From the IMG/VR virus record IMGVR_UViG_3300042898_000957, positions 1-35,781 of that record: DNA of 35,781 bases; one strand, written 5' to 3'. The notes beneath the pieces are model-generated. The model saw nothing but the letters and a program-made list of their open reading frames with translations, searched no databases and was not told the origin of the DNA. The position numbers and the translations under genes are program-made. Source of the stretch: a virus. Every line of letters starts with the position of its first letter. Position 1 is the stretch's first letter. This document shows, one piece after another, positions 14,898 to 21,048 of the stretch.

Positions 14898-16043
14898 ATG
14901 TCGGAAGAAATAATTAAAAATCAGCCAGGAACATCAGGCGATCTAGGTGGAACAGCACCTGGAACAGCCCAAGCACAAGGTGCATTCGCATCTGGTTCTG
15001 ATGCTGGTGAAAACGTAGCAGGCAACTATGCAAACGGTGGTGTTTTAGGTAACATCGCAGAAGCATCATTTGGCTCTACATCAGGAGTTAACGCAGTAAA
15101 TCCTTCAGGTGATACTGGAAGCGGTATCTTACGCCCTGAACAAGCACGTCGTTTTATAGACTATGTGTGGGACGCAACTGTATTGGCTAAAGATGGTCGC
15201 AGAGTGACCATGAAAGCAAACACAATGGAACTTGAAAAAGTTAACGTTGGAGAACGTGTAATCCGTGCAGCCTCACAAGGCTTAGGCGAATACACAAACG
15301 CTGGTGCAACATTCTCAAAAGTTGAATTAACTACAAAGAAAATTCGCTTAGACTGGGAAGTATCATCAGAAGCACTTGAAGACAATATTGAAGGTGCAGC
15401 ATTGGAAGATCATATCGTAAGATTGATGACCAACGCATTCGGTAATGATATCGAAGACCTTGCAATTAACGGAACAGGAACAGGTTCAAATGCTTTCACT
15501 AGCATCATGAACGGTTTCGTAAATCAAGTAACAGCGAACACTTCAGCAGCACACGAGTCAGTAGCCAACGTAGTATCAAATGCTTGGACAACAAACACAC
15601 TGCAAGATATAATTCTTGCAATGCCACGTAAGTACCGTGCACTTAAGAATAATCTTAAGTTCTACGCAGGTACAGACGTTTTCCAAGGTATTGTTAAAAA
15701 CAATGGTACTCTTGCCGATGCAATTGCCGAAGCCTTTGTAAATAAAGGTCCAGGTACAGAAGCAAATCGTCAAGCATACCTTGATGGTAACGCACAAACA
15801 TTCGGAGGAGCACGTACAACACGTGTACTCGGAATTGATGTTCAAGAAGTTCCTTACTACCCTGCAGGATATGTCGATTTGACATTCCCTGCTAACCGTG
15901 TATGGGGTTTCCAACGCGACATCACAGTTAACCGCGAATACAGACCAAAGAAAGATACTGTAGAATATACAGTTTTCGTTCGTTTCGGTATTCAATGGGA
16001 AGAACTAGATGCAGTCGCTTATGCGGATGCAGCAGGCGAATAG
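14898..16043 (+). CDS. Major capsid protein, HK97 fold
   Basis: A 381-residue protein. I choose ATG 14898, 7 bases after GGAGGT (14885-14890); the in-frame GTG 14883 overlaps that ribosome site. Residues 1-75 are Gly/Ala/Ser-rich and low complexity. The folded part starts near ILRPEQARRFIDYVWDATVL. ELTTKKIRLDWEVSSEALED is a clear HK97 E-loop/P-domain marker, followed by VRLMTNAFGNDIEDLAINGTG and, in the A-domain, GIDVQEVPYYPAGYVDLTFP with the final RFGIQWEELDAVAYA. It builds the icosahedral shell. It has distinctive codon use: 12 of 15 Phe codons are TTC and Arg is mostly CGT, unlike neighbouring genes. No promoter lies directly upstream; an inverted repeat at 16065-16096 follows. Confidence 0.93.
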   Translation: MSEEIIKNQPGTSGDLGGTAPGTAQAQGAFASGSDAGENVAGNYANGGVLGNIAEASFGSTSGVNAVNPSGDTGSGILRPEQARRFIDYVWDATVLAKDGRRVTMKANTMELEKVNVGERVIRAASQGLGEYTNAGATFSKVELTTKKIRLDWEVSSEALEDNIEGAALEDHIVRLMTNAFGNDIEDLAINGTGTGSNAFTSIMNGFVNQVTANTSAAHESVANVVSNAWTTNTLQDIILAMPRKYRALKNNLKFYAGTDVFQGIVKNNGTLADAIAEAFVNKGPGTEANRQAYLDGNAQTFGGARTTRVLGIDVQEVPYYPAGYVDLTFPANRVWGFQRDITVNREYRPKKDTVEYTVFVRFGIQWEELDAVAYADAAGE

Positions 16044-16064
16044 CCTAATCTGTAATACAATTTT

Positions 16065-16096
16065 AAGGGGAGTAGGATTAATTTCTTACTCCCTTT
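16065..16096 (+). terminator. Inverted repeat after the capsid gene, probable terminator
   Basis: A 12-bp stem (16065-16076 with 16085-16096, two G-T pairs) and an 8-base loop lie 22 bases after the capsid stop. The 3' arm ends in CCCTTT and is followed by AATATTTAATT, so the U tract is short. It could act as an intrinsic terminator or as a 3' stabiliser of the capsid message. A new promoter starts 15 bases downstream. Confidence 0.6.
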
Positions 16097-16110
16097 AATA
16101 TTTAATTAAA

Positions 16111-16119
16111 TGATATAAT
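16111..16119 (+). promoter_or_regulatory. Extended -10 promoter of the head-tail connector cluster
   Basis: TGATATAAT between the capsid inverted repeat and the next ATG. The leader would be about 11 bases and holds AAGGAGG. It would drive the tightly overlapping genes from 16137 to 19166. Confidence 0.65.
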
Positions 16120-16136
16120 ACTACAAGGAGGAATAT

Positions 16137-16577
16137 ATGTCAGAATTAGACAAAGATTTAAATCTACAAACACCAGAAACAGTTGAAGAAAATACTATTC
16201 AAGACGCAGTTGTTGAAGATATTGTAGAAGAAGTTATAGAAGAAATCCAACCAGCATTGTTAGCCCCAGGCGAAGCATTAATTCCAGAAGATAAAAAACA
16301 AGCAGTTCAAGACCTTGTTGAAGGACTTGCTCCATTATCAACTGGTGCCATTGGTGTTGGAAAACAACCAAGAACTAAAAAAGAAAAACCTGCTGAACCT
16401 AAACAAGGTAAAGAAAAAGTTGCAATTAAGTCAACTAAGAACGTATCCTGGATGGGTGTAGGCCAAGTAAAAGTTGGTATCAACTACGTATCCGCAGAGG
16501 AAGCAAAAGAATGGTCAACACGTAATCACATTACAGTTTTGAAACCAGAAGACGTTGCAAGGGAATACGGCTTATAA
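16137..16577 (+). CDS. Unknown head-associated protein with acidic N-terminus
   Basis: A 146-residue protein with a strong AAGGAGG site 6-7 bases upstream. Residues 1-45 are strongly acidic (repeated VEDIVEEVIEEI), 75-95 are Lys-rich and probably flexible, and 98-146 form a small folded module (WMGVGQVKVGINYVSAEEAK and RNHITVLKPEDVAREYG). The position straight after the capsid gene is where phages often carry a head decoration, minor capsid or connector-associated protein. I do not recognise a family and give no function. It is followed after 3 bases by the connector gene. Confidence 0.65.
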   Translation: MSELDKDLNLQTPETVEENTIQDAVVEDIVEEVIEEIQPALLAPGEALIPEDKKQAVQDLVEGLAPLSTGAIGVGKQPRTKKEKPAEPKQGKEKVAIKSTKNVSWMGVGQVKVGINYVSAEEAKEWSTRNHITVLKPEDVAREYGL

Positions 16578-16580
16578 ACA

Positions 16581-17492
16581 ATGGAAGCATTAAGGGTTCC
16601 ACCATACCCACTAACACTAAAGTTTGATGTCCCAACAAGTGGAGATATCTACACTCTTAGATTACAGGATTTGGTGGAACACTTTGTTGAAGAATCAAAT
16701 ATAACTTCAGCAAACTTACAAATAACATATGTAATACCATTATCAAAAATAGAATTTGACAGAAAATATGAAGTTAAGATTTTAAATTCAGATGAAGAAA
16801 TAGTGTTTGAAGATAATTTAGACATAGTAAGACCATATACTGACCCTAATAAACTTGGAACTACCGCTTCAGAAATAACAGAAGCAAAATATAACGAACT
16901 TATTGCAAGATCAATTATTGACTCATTCGTTGTTGATGGTTTTTATAATCAAAAAGTTATTGTTCAAACAGTTGGAGAAGGATTAGATTATATACCTTTG
17001 TGGATAAATGCTTATAAGGTATTGAGAGTTTATGAAAACGATGTTTTAATTTTTGATGTTGATGAAGAAACAAACGATAGATATTTTAAATTATCATTAG
17101 ATAACTCTGCTGTACAAGAATATATTCCCAATTCAACAGAATCATTAAATAGATTAGAAAAAACGCTACCAAATCTTCCAGTATCATACGGTGATTTAGG
17201 GTATTATGGTTGGGATACTGTTACTTTTCCTACAGGATATGACTATACATTAGTTCTAGATGCTGGATATAAAACAATTCCGTCAGATATTCAGGCAGCA
17301 ACAGAAATGTTAGTTAATGATATTAAATGTGGAAGACTTGATCAATATAAAAGATATGTTGAAGAATATCAAACAGATCAGTACAAAGTTAAATTTAATG
17401 CTAAAAAATTATTTAACGGTACAGGCAATATCATAGTTGATCAAATACTATCAAAATATACTAAGAACATTACTAGACTAGGAATACTATGA
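16581..17492 (+). CDS. Head-tail connector / adaptor protein (gp6-like C-terminal part)
   Basis: A 303-residue protein. The first 100 residues are beta-rich, with features of an immunoglobulin-like or appended domain (YVIPLSKIEFDRKYEVKILN). The C-terminal 60 residues are helical, TIPSDIQAATEMLVNDIKCG then DQYKRYVEEYQTDQYKVKF, in the manner of gp6-like adaptors that ring the portal. Position after capsid and directly before head closure, neck and tail terminator genes supports the adaptor role. It overlaps the next gene by 4 bases (ATGA). The N-terminal extension makes it much longer than typical adaptors of about 100 residues, and I cannot name the added domain. Confidence 0.65.
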   Translation: MEALRVPPYPLTLKFDVPTSGDIYTLRLQDLVEHFVEESNITSANLQITYVIPLSKIEFDRKYEVKILNSDEEIVFEDNLDIVRPYTDPNKLGTTASEITEAKYNELIARSIIDSFVVDGFYNQKVIVQTVGEGLDYIPLWINAYKVLRVYENDVLIFDVDEETNDRYFKLSLDNSAVQEYIPNSTESLNRLEKTLPNLPVSYGDLGYYGWDTVTFPTGYDYTLVLDAGYKTIPSDIQAATEMLVNDIKCGRLDQYKRYVEEYQTDQYKVKFNAKKLFNGTGNIIVDQILSKYTKNITRLGIL

Positions 17493-17938
17493 CATGTTTA
17501 GACGACAACTTTTTATACCCTATGACAGCAGAAGTGTACTATTCATCCGTTCAGCAAGGTCAGTACGGTAATATTAAAAAGCAATGGTCAAAGTTTAAAG
17601 ATATAAAATGTTACTTTGCATCTGGTAACCTTAGAAATAAAGAAGAGCAACAAGTACAAAATGTAGCAATTTTGTTTGACAAAGTTTTGAGCGGTAGAGT
17701 TCCAACAGATATTAGATTTGATGATATGAATGGTGGAATTGCATTAACTAATCTTCTTATAACAAACATATCAGATGGAGAAGGTAACCCTATATATGTT
17801 GAAACAGGTGGGGTTCGTGCTGGTAAATCAAGTATTTTTGAAGTTGCAACACTAAGCCCATACTCTGGTTTGTTTGGAAAAACAGAATATTATAAGATTG
17901 TAATTAAAAGGTCTGATAGTCAGGCGATAGATTTATGA
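17489..17938 (+). CDS. Head closure (stopper) protein, putative
   Basis: A 149-residue beta-rich protein in the position of the SPP1 gp16/HK97-type head closure factor, which seals the portal channel and presents the tail-docking surface. The order of domains (TAEVYYSSVQQGQYGNIKKQ near the N-terminus, then an alternating strand pattern and DGEGNPIY) resembles these small head-tail joining proteins, but no diagnostic motif is present. The start overlaps the previous stop (ATGA) and the end overlaps the next start in the same way, so the cluster 16581-18603 is a translationally coupled neck cassette. The assignment rests mainly on gene order. Confidence 0.5.
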   Translation: MTCLDDNFLYPMTAEVYYSSVQQGQYGNIKKQWSKFKDIKCYFASGNLRNKEEQQVQNVAILFDKVLSGRVPTDIRFDDMNGGIALTNLLITNISDGEGNPIYVETGGVRAGKSSIFEVATLSPYSGLFGKTEYYKIVIKRSDSQAIDL

Positions 17939-18603
17939 TAATAGTTGATAATAAACAATTTAAAAAAGAAATGAACAACATTGTAGATTACTCTATTGGA
18001 TTTTTAGAAGGAATAAAAGGTGGAAAGACAGCGTTTCTTAATAACCTTGGGCGTGAGACTATACAAACATTAAAAGAATTTGTTGATTTAAATGCAAGAA
18101 TTGATCCAGCAATTCTGCAGCACGTATATGAATGGTATCAAGTTGGAAGTCCAAATGCAAGATTGTTTGATATTGAGTACACTGTAAGCAATCAAGGTTT
18201 GTCAATATACTCTACACTTAGCCAATCATCAAGAGTTAAAGATGGATCTACTACACCATTTTACGATAAAGCAAGAATTATGGAAAAAGGAATACCAGTA
18301 ACTATAAGACCTAAAAAATCTAAGGTGTTAGTATTTGAAGAAAATGGAGAAACAGTGTTTACTAAAAATCCAGTTACAGTTAACAACCCTGGCGGAGAAG
18401 ATGCTCAAGGTGGATTTGAAGAAGTGCTAGACATATTTTTAAATCAATATTTTAAACAATCATTTTTAAAGTCATCTGGTTTATCAGACTACATTAAAAA
18501 TCCAAAAGTATTTAAAACTAATTTAAGAGCAGGTGCCAAGTATGGCAAAGGTTTTGGATATTCAACTGGATATAAATGGATTGCTAATGCGGTGATTGCA
18601 TAA
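17935..18603 (+). CDS. Neck / tail completion protein, putative (HK97 gp10-like position)
   Basis: A 222-residue protein with a helical N-terminal part (KEMNNIVDYSIGFLEGIKGG, then a helix through LGRETIQTLKEFVD), followed by HVYEWYQVGSPNARLFDIEY and a positively charged, aromatic C-terminus (AKYGKGFGYSTGYKWIANA). The HVYEWYQVG..ARLF element is typical of siphovirus neck or minor tail proteins that join head closure and tail terminator. It has ATGA and TAATG overlaps with its neighbours. The role is supported by motif style and by order between head closure and tail terminator candidates. Confidence 0.6.
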   Translation: MIIVDNKQFKKEMNNIVDYSIGFLEGIKGGKTAFLNNLGRETIQTLKEFVDLNARIDPAILQHVYEWYQVGSPNARLFDIEYTVSNQGLSIYSTLSQSSRVKDGSTTPFYDKARIMEKGIPVTIRPKKSKVLVFEENGETVFTKNPVTVNNPGGEDAQGGFEEVLDIFLNQYFKQSFLKSSGLSDYIKNPKVFKTNLRAGAKYGKGFGYSTGYKWIANAVIA

Positions 18604-19166
18604 TGGCTGCTACGATACATCATCCACCATCATTAATTAATGCTTATTTACAAAATAAAATTAGTGAGTTTTTTGGAACATCAGCGATTGATGGGTTAGA
18701 TGAACAAGATACTTTCCTTATTCCATTTTTTCCAACTGCTCCAACAGATATCAATGCTTTAACTGAATCTTTTCCACAATCACTTGGAACATTTGCAGTA
18801 TATGACAGGATGTTTAGAATGAATAGAAAGACATTTCCACATATATATTGTGAACAAATAATGTATTATTTTTATAACTTTGGTGGAAATGCAATTGAAA
18901 GAACAATCATTCTAAGTCAAAAGATTCAAGATCTTTTAAATTCATTAGACGAGTCTGCAGTTGATATAAATAAGTGGATAAGAGATAATCAAGATACGGT
19001 TATTCCTGGTCCAGAAATAGCACTTAAAGATATGTCACTTCCCCTATATTTTCACACCTTTAAAACCTACCAACTTCAAGAGACTAGAGACATCATAGAC
19101 TTTGGAACAGCCAGAACCTATGCAGGAAACAAGATTATTTTAGATTATGACTGGCATAAAGGCTAA
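18603..19166 (+). CDS. Tail terminator protein, putative
   Basis: A 187-residue protein. Features of the lambda gpU/tail terminator class: an N-terminal helix (SLINAYLQNKISEFFG), a central sheet with IPFFPTAP and TFAVYDRM, a helix with IERTIILSQKIQDLLNSLDE, and a C-terminal strand ending in a Trp/His motif. It is the last gene of the coupled neck cassette (start TAATG) and immediately precedes the tail tube gene, exactly where a tail terminator is expected. Identity at family level is inferred from order and shape, not from a catalytic motif. Confidence 0.6.
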   Translation: MAATIHHPPSLINAYLQNKISEFFGTSAIDGLDEQDTFLIPFFPTAPTDINALTESFPQSLGTFAVYDRMFRMNRKTFPHIYCEQIMYYFYNFGGNAIERTIILSQKIQDLLNSLDESAVDINKWIRDNQDTVIPGPEIALKDMSLPLYFHTFKTYQLQETRDIIDFGTARTYAGNKIILDYDWHKG

Positions 19167-19174
19167 CAAAATGG

Positions 19175-19183
19175 TGTTATACT
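19175..19183 (+). promoter_or_regulatory. Extended -10 promoter of the tail tube gene
   Basis: TGTTATACT lies in the 82-base gap before the tail tube gene. The leader would be about 59 bases, the longest in the window, and ends in an AAGGAGAGG site 8 bases before ATG 19249. Confidence 0.6.
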
Positions 19184-19248
19184 TGACCTTGAGGAAACAT
19201 CGCTTTACAACTAAATAAGAAAACCCTTTACAAGGAGAGGTGAAATAA

Positions 19249-19899
19249 ATGGCATATTCTCGTGGACAATCCAACAACATTATCGTTGGTGCAGCCGCAT
19301 TGTTTACATACAATGACGGTGCTTTAGCACAAACAATCGGTACTGCAGGTGGACCACTACCAGCATTTGAAGCAGCAACATCATACAAAGATACTTTGAC
19401 TGATGACGTTGACTTCACAAACGTAGGTTATACCAGCAATGGTATCGAACTTACATTCCAACCATCTTTCGGTGAAGTTCAAGTTGATCAAGTTCTTGAC
19501 GTTGCTCGTCTTTTCAAAGACGGCATGCAAGTATCTTTAGCAACATCATTTGCAGAAGCAACACTAGAAAACCTTCTAGTGGCAGTAGCAGCAAACGCAA
19601 ATGATTTAGATGAATTATCAACCGCAACAGGTATTGGTACAGGAAGCCAAAGTTTCGACATCAACTCAGGTGAATTAGGCGACGTTCCTCTAGAACGTGG
19701 TATAGTAGCCGTTGGTCCAGGAACTGGTGACCCATCAATCGATAAGGAACGTATCTATATCGGATACCGTGCTTTGTCAATCGAAAACGTAGTAGCATCA
19801 GCAAAACGTGATGCAGCATCTATGTTTGACGTAACTTTCCGTATGTTACCGTTAGATGACGGTATGTATGGTAAGATTGTTGATCGTACAATTGCTTAG
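19249..19899 (+). CDS. Major tail tube protein
   Basis: A 216-residue protein that polymerises into the tail tube through which DNA passes. The N-terminus (AYSRGQSNNIIVGAAALFTYN) and the sections GYTSNGIELTFQPSFGEVQV and YIGYRALSIENVVASAKRD followed by FDVTFRMLPLDDG are typical of siphovirus tube proteins with an alternating beta core and long loop. Position just upstream of the chaperones and tape measure agrees. It has its own promoter, strong ribosome site, long leader and a perfect-stem terminator, and codon use shifted toward CGT and C-ending codons. All of this points to very high expression. Confidence 0.9.
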   Translation: MAYSRGQSNNIIVGAAALFTYNDGALAQTIGTAGGPLPAFEAATSYKDTLTDDVDFTNVGYTSNGIELTFQPSFGEVQVDQVLDVARLFKDGMQVSLATSFAEATLENLLVAVAANANDLDELSTATGIGTGSQSFDINSGELGDVPLERGIVAVGPGTGDPSIDKERIYIGYRALSIENVVASAKRDAASMFDVTFRMLPLDDGMYGKIVDRTIA

Positions 19900-19918
19900 T
19901 AAGTAATTTTACAAGATT

Positions 19919-19945
19919 AGCCCACCCATAAAACGGTGGGCTTTT
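19919..19945 (+). terminator. Intrinsic terminator after the tail tube gene
   Basis: A perfect 8-bp stem AGCCCACC (19919-19926) and GGTGGGCT (19935-19942) with an 8-base loop, followed directly by TTT, then C and a further T-rich run. The stem is more GC-rich than anything else nearby and lies 20 bases after the tail tube stop. A new -10 box begins only six bases beyond the T tract. Confidence 0.85.
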
Positions 19946-19950
19946 CTATT

Positions 19951-19959
19951 TGGTATAAT
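19951..19959 (+). promoter_or_regulatory. Extended -10 promoter, leaderless type, for chaperone GT
   Basis: TGGTATAAT, directly downstream of the tube terminator. The hexamer ends 6 bases before ATG 19966, so the A of the start codon would be the +1 base. No Shine-Dalgarno is present. Confidence 0.65.
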
Positions 19960-19965
19960 GGTTTA

Positions 19966-20652
19966 ATGGCCACAAAAATTTATGAAGAGGGTATCGTTGA
20001 GTTAGTAGACGGCACAAAAATAACAGTAGGTCCAGCAAAAATAAAATATTTAAAAAAAATATTAGATCAGTTTTCGTTAATATCTAAAGTTGACGGCGAA
20101 GATGAAACTCTAGAAATAGTCTTAGAGTGTGTAAAAATATCAATGCAGCAGTTCTATCCTCAGTTATCAAATAGCATAACAGACATTGAGGATAATTTTG
20201 ACATTAAGCAACTTTATAAAGTTTTAGAATTTTCAGCGGGTATCAAACTAAATGAGGATAAAGAAGATAGTATAGAGCAACAAGCAAAGTCAGAAAATGA
20301 CAAAGGGTCTAACTGGGACGACCTAGATCTTGCTAAACTAGAATCTGAGGTTTTTTTAATAGGTGCTTGGAAGAATTATGAAGAGTTAGAAACATCAATA
20401 TCTATGCCAGAGTTAATATCTGTGTTAGAAATGAAAAGAGAAATAGATCGCAACGATAAAAAGTTTTCTGCAGCAATGCAAGGGGTAGATATAGATAAAG
20501 ATAAAAATGATAATGCCTGGGAAGATATGAAAAAAAGAGTGTTATATAAAGGAAAAGATGCAAATGATATAACAAACCTTCGTGGAGCAAGAGCACAGAA
20601 AGCAGGGTTTGGCATTGGAAATGGTTTGGGATATGAAGAGGTTGTTGGTTAA
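19966..20652 (+). CDS. Tail assembly chaperone, long (GT-like) form
   Basis: A 228-residue protein. The start is ATG 19966; the upstream in-frame GTG 19936 lies inside the terminator stem and would put a nonsense leader on the protein. Residues 1-100 (VELVDGTKITVGPAKIKYLK ... ECVKISMQQFYPQL) match the N-terminus of the next gene. The extension after about residue 110 has WDDLDLAKLESEVFLIG, SMPELISVLEMKREIDRNDK, FSAAMQGVDIDKD and a C-terminus with RGARAQKAGFGIGNGLGYEE, as in the T portion of lambda gpGT-type chaperones. It wraps the tape measure and recruits tube subunits. Unlike lambda, the fusion is read in one frame with no shift needed. A T7 run (T_TTT_TTA at 20352-20358) lies inside. Confidence 0.75.
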   Translation: MATKIYEEGIVELVDGTKITVGPAKIKYLKKILDQFSLISKVDGEDETLEIVLECVKISMQQFYPQLSNSITDIEDNFDIKQLYKVLEFSAGIKLNEDKEDSIEQQAKSENDKGSNWDDLDLAKLESEVFLIGAWKNYEELETSISMPELISVLEMKREIDRNDKKFSAAMQGVDIDKDKNDNAWEDMKKRVLYKGKDANDITNLRGARAQKAGFGIGNGLGYEEVVG

Positions 20653-20667
20653 AATATAGGTCCTCTG

Positions 20668-20676
20668 TGATATAAT
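20668..20676 (+). promoter_or_regulatory. Extended -10 promoter of the short chaperone gene
   Basis: TGATATAAT, 15 bases after the long chaperone stop. The leader of about 20 bases contains the 14-bp palindrome at 20677-20690 and a strong AAGGAGG site. A separate promoter would allow the short form to be made in excess. Confidence 0.65.
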
Positions 20677-20690
20677 TAAGGTTAACCTTA
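20677..20690 (+). promoter_or_regulatory. 14-bp perfect palindrome at the transcription start (TAAGGTTAACCTTA)
   Basis: The palindrome adjoins the last base of the -10 hexamer (20671-20676) and spans the expected transcription start. It could be an operator for a dimeric regulator, or, in RNA, a short 5-bp stem with TTAA loop placed before AAGGAGG (20692-20698). Confidence 0.5.
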
Positions 20691-20702
20691 TAAGGAGGAA
20701 AA

Positions 20703-21023
20703 ATGGCAACTACTGTTAACGAAGAAAAAACAGTTACGCTTATTGATGGTACAAAAGTTAAAGTAAGACCACTGAAAATTTCTCTCCTACGTCCTTTCAT
20801 GAAGAAATTTGAAGGTGTAGCAGCGGTCGCAGAAGATAACGAAAAATCAATGAACATATTAATGGAATGTATTCAGATTGCAATGCAACAATACAAGCCA
20901 GAAATTGCAGAAGACTTGGCAGCGTTAGAAGAAAATATGGATCTTCCAACGGTATATAAAATTATAGAAGAGGCATCTGGAGTTAAGTTAGCAGATGCAG
21001 CATTACTTAATAATTTACCATAA
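20703..21023 (+). CDS. Tail assembly chaperone, short (G-like) form
   Basis: A 106-residue protein paralogous to the N-terminal half of the upstream gene. Both begin MAT and share the order EE-x-V-x-L-DGTK, then PLKI/PAKI, ECIQIAMQQYKPEI, ENMDL..VYKIIE and SGVKL. It stops where the long protein goes on to its T part. Only 25 bases separate its stop from the tape measure start and no hidden T-type extension exists in another frame, so the short form is encoded outright. It has its own -10 box, palindrome and AAGGAGG site, versus a leaderless start for the long form, which would give the usual G excess. Confidence 0.75.
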   Translation: MATTVNEEKTVTLIDGTKVKVRPLKISLLRPFMKKFEGVAAVAEDNEKSMNILMECIQIAMQQYKPEIAEDLAALEENMDLPTVYKIIEEASGVKLADAALLNNLP

Positions 21024-21048
21024 AAACTAAATAAAGAGGTAATAATGA

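Noticed and set aside
19936-19965. GTG 19936 as start of the long chaperone
   Set aside because: It lies in the 3' arm of the tube terminator, and its paralogue begins with MAT aligned to ATG 19966.
20040-20060. A-rich slippery run near the start of the long chaperone gene (A_AAA_AAA)
   Set aside because: A -1 shift there gives a stop after about ten codons, a useless product; more likely AT-rich coding of Lys.
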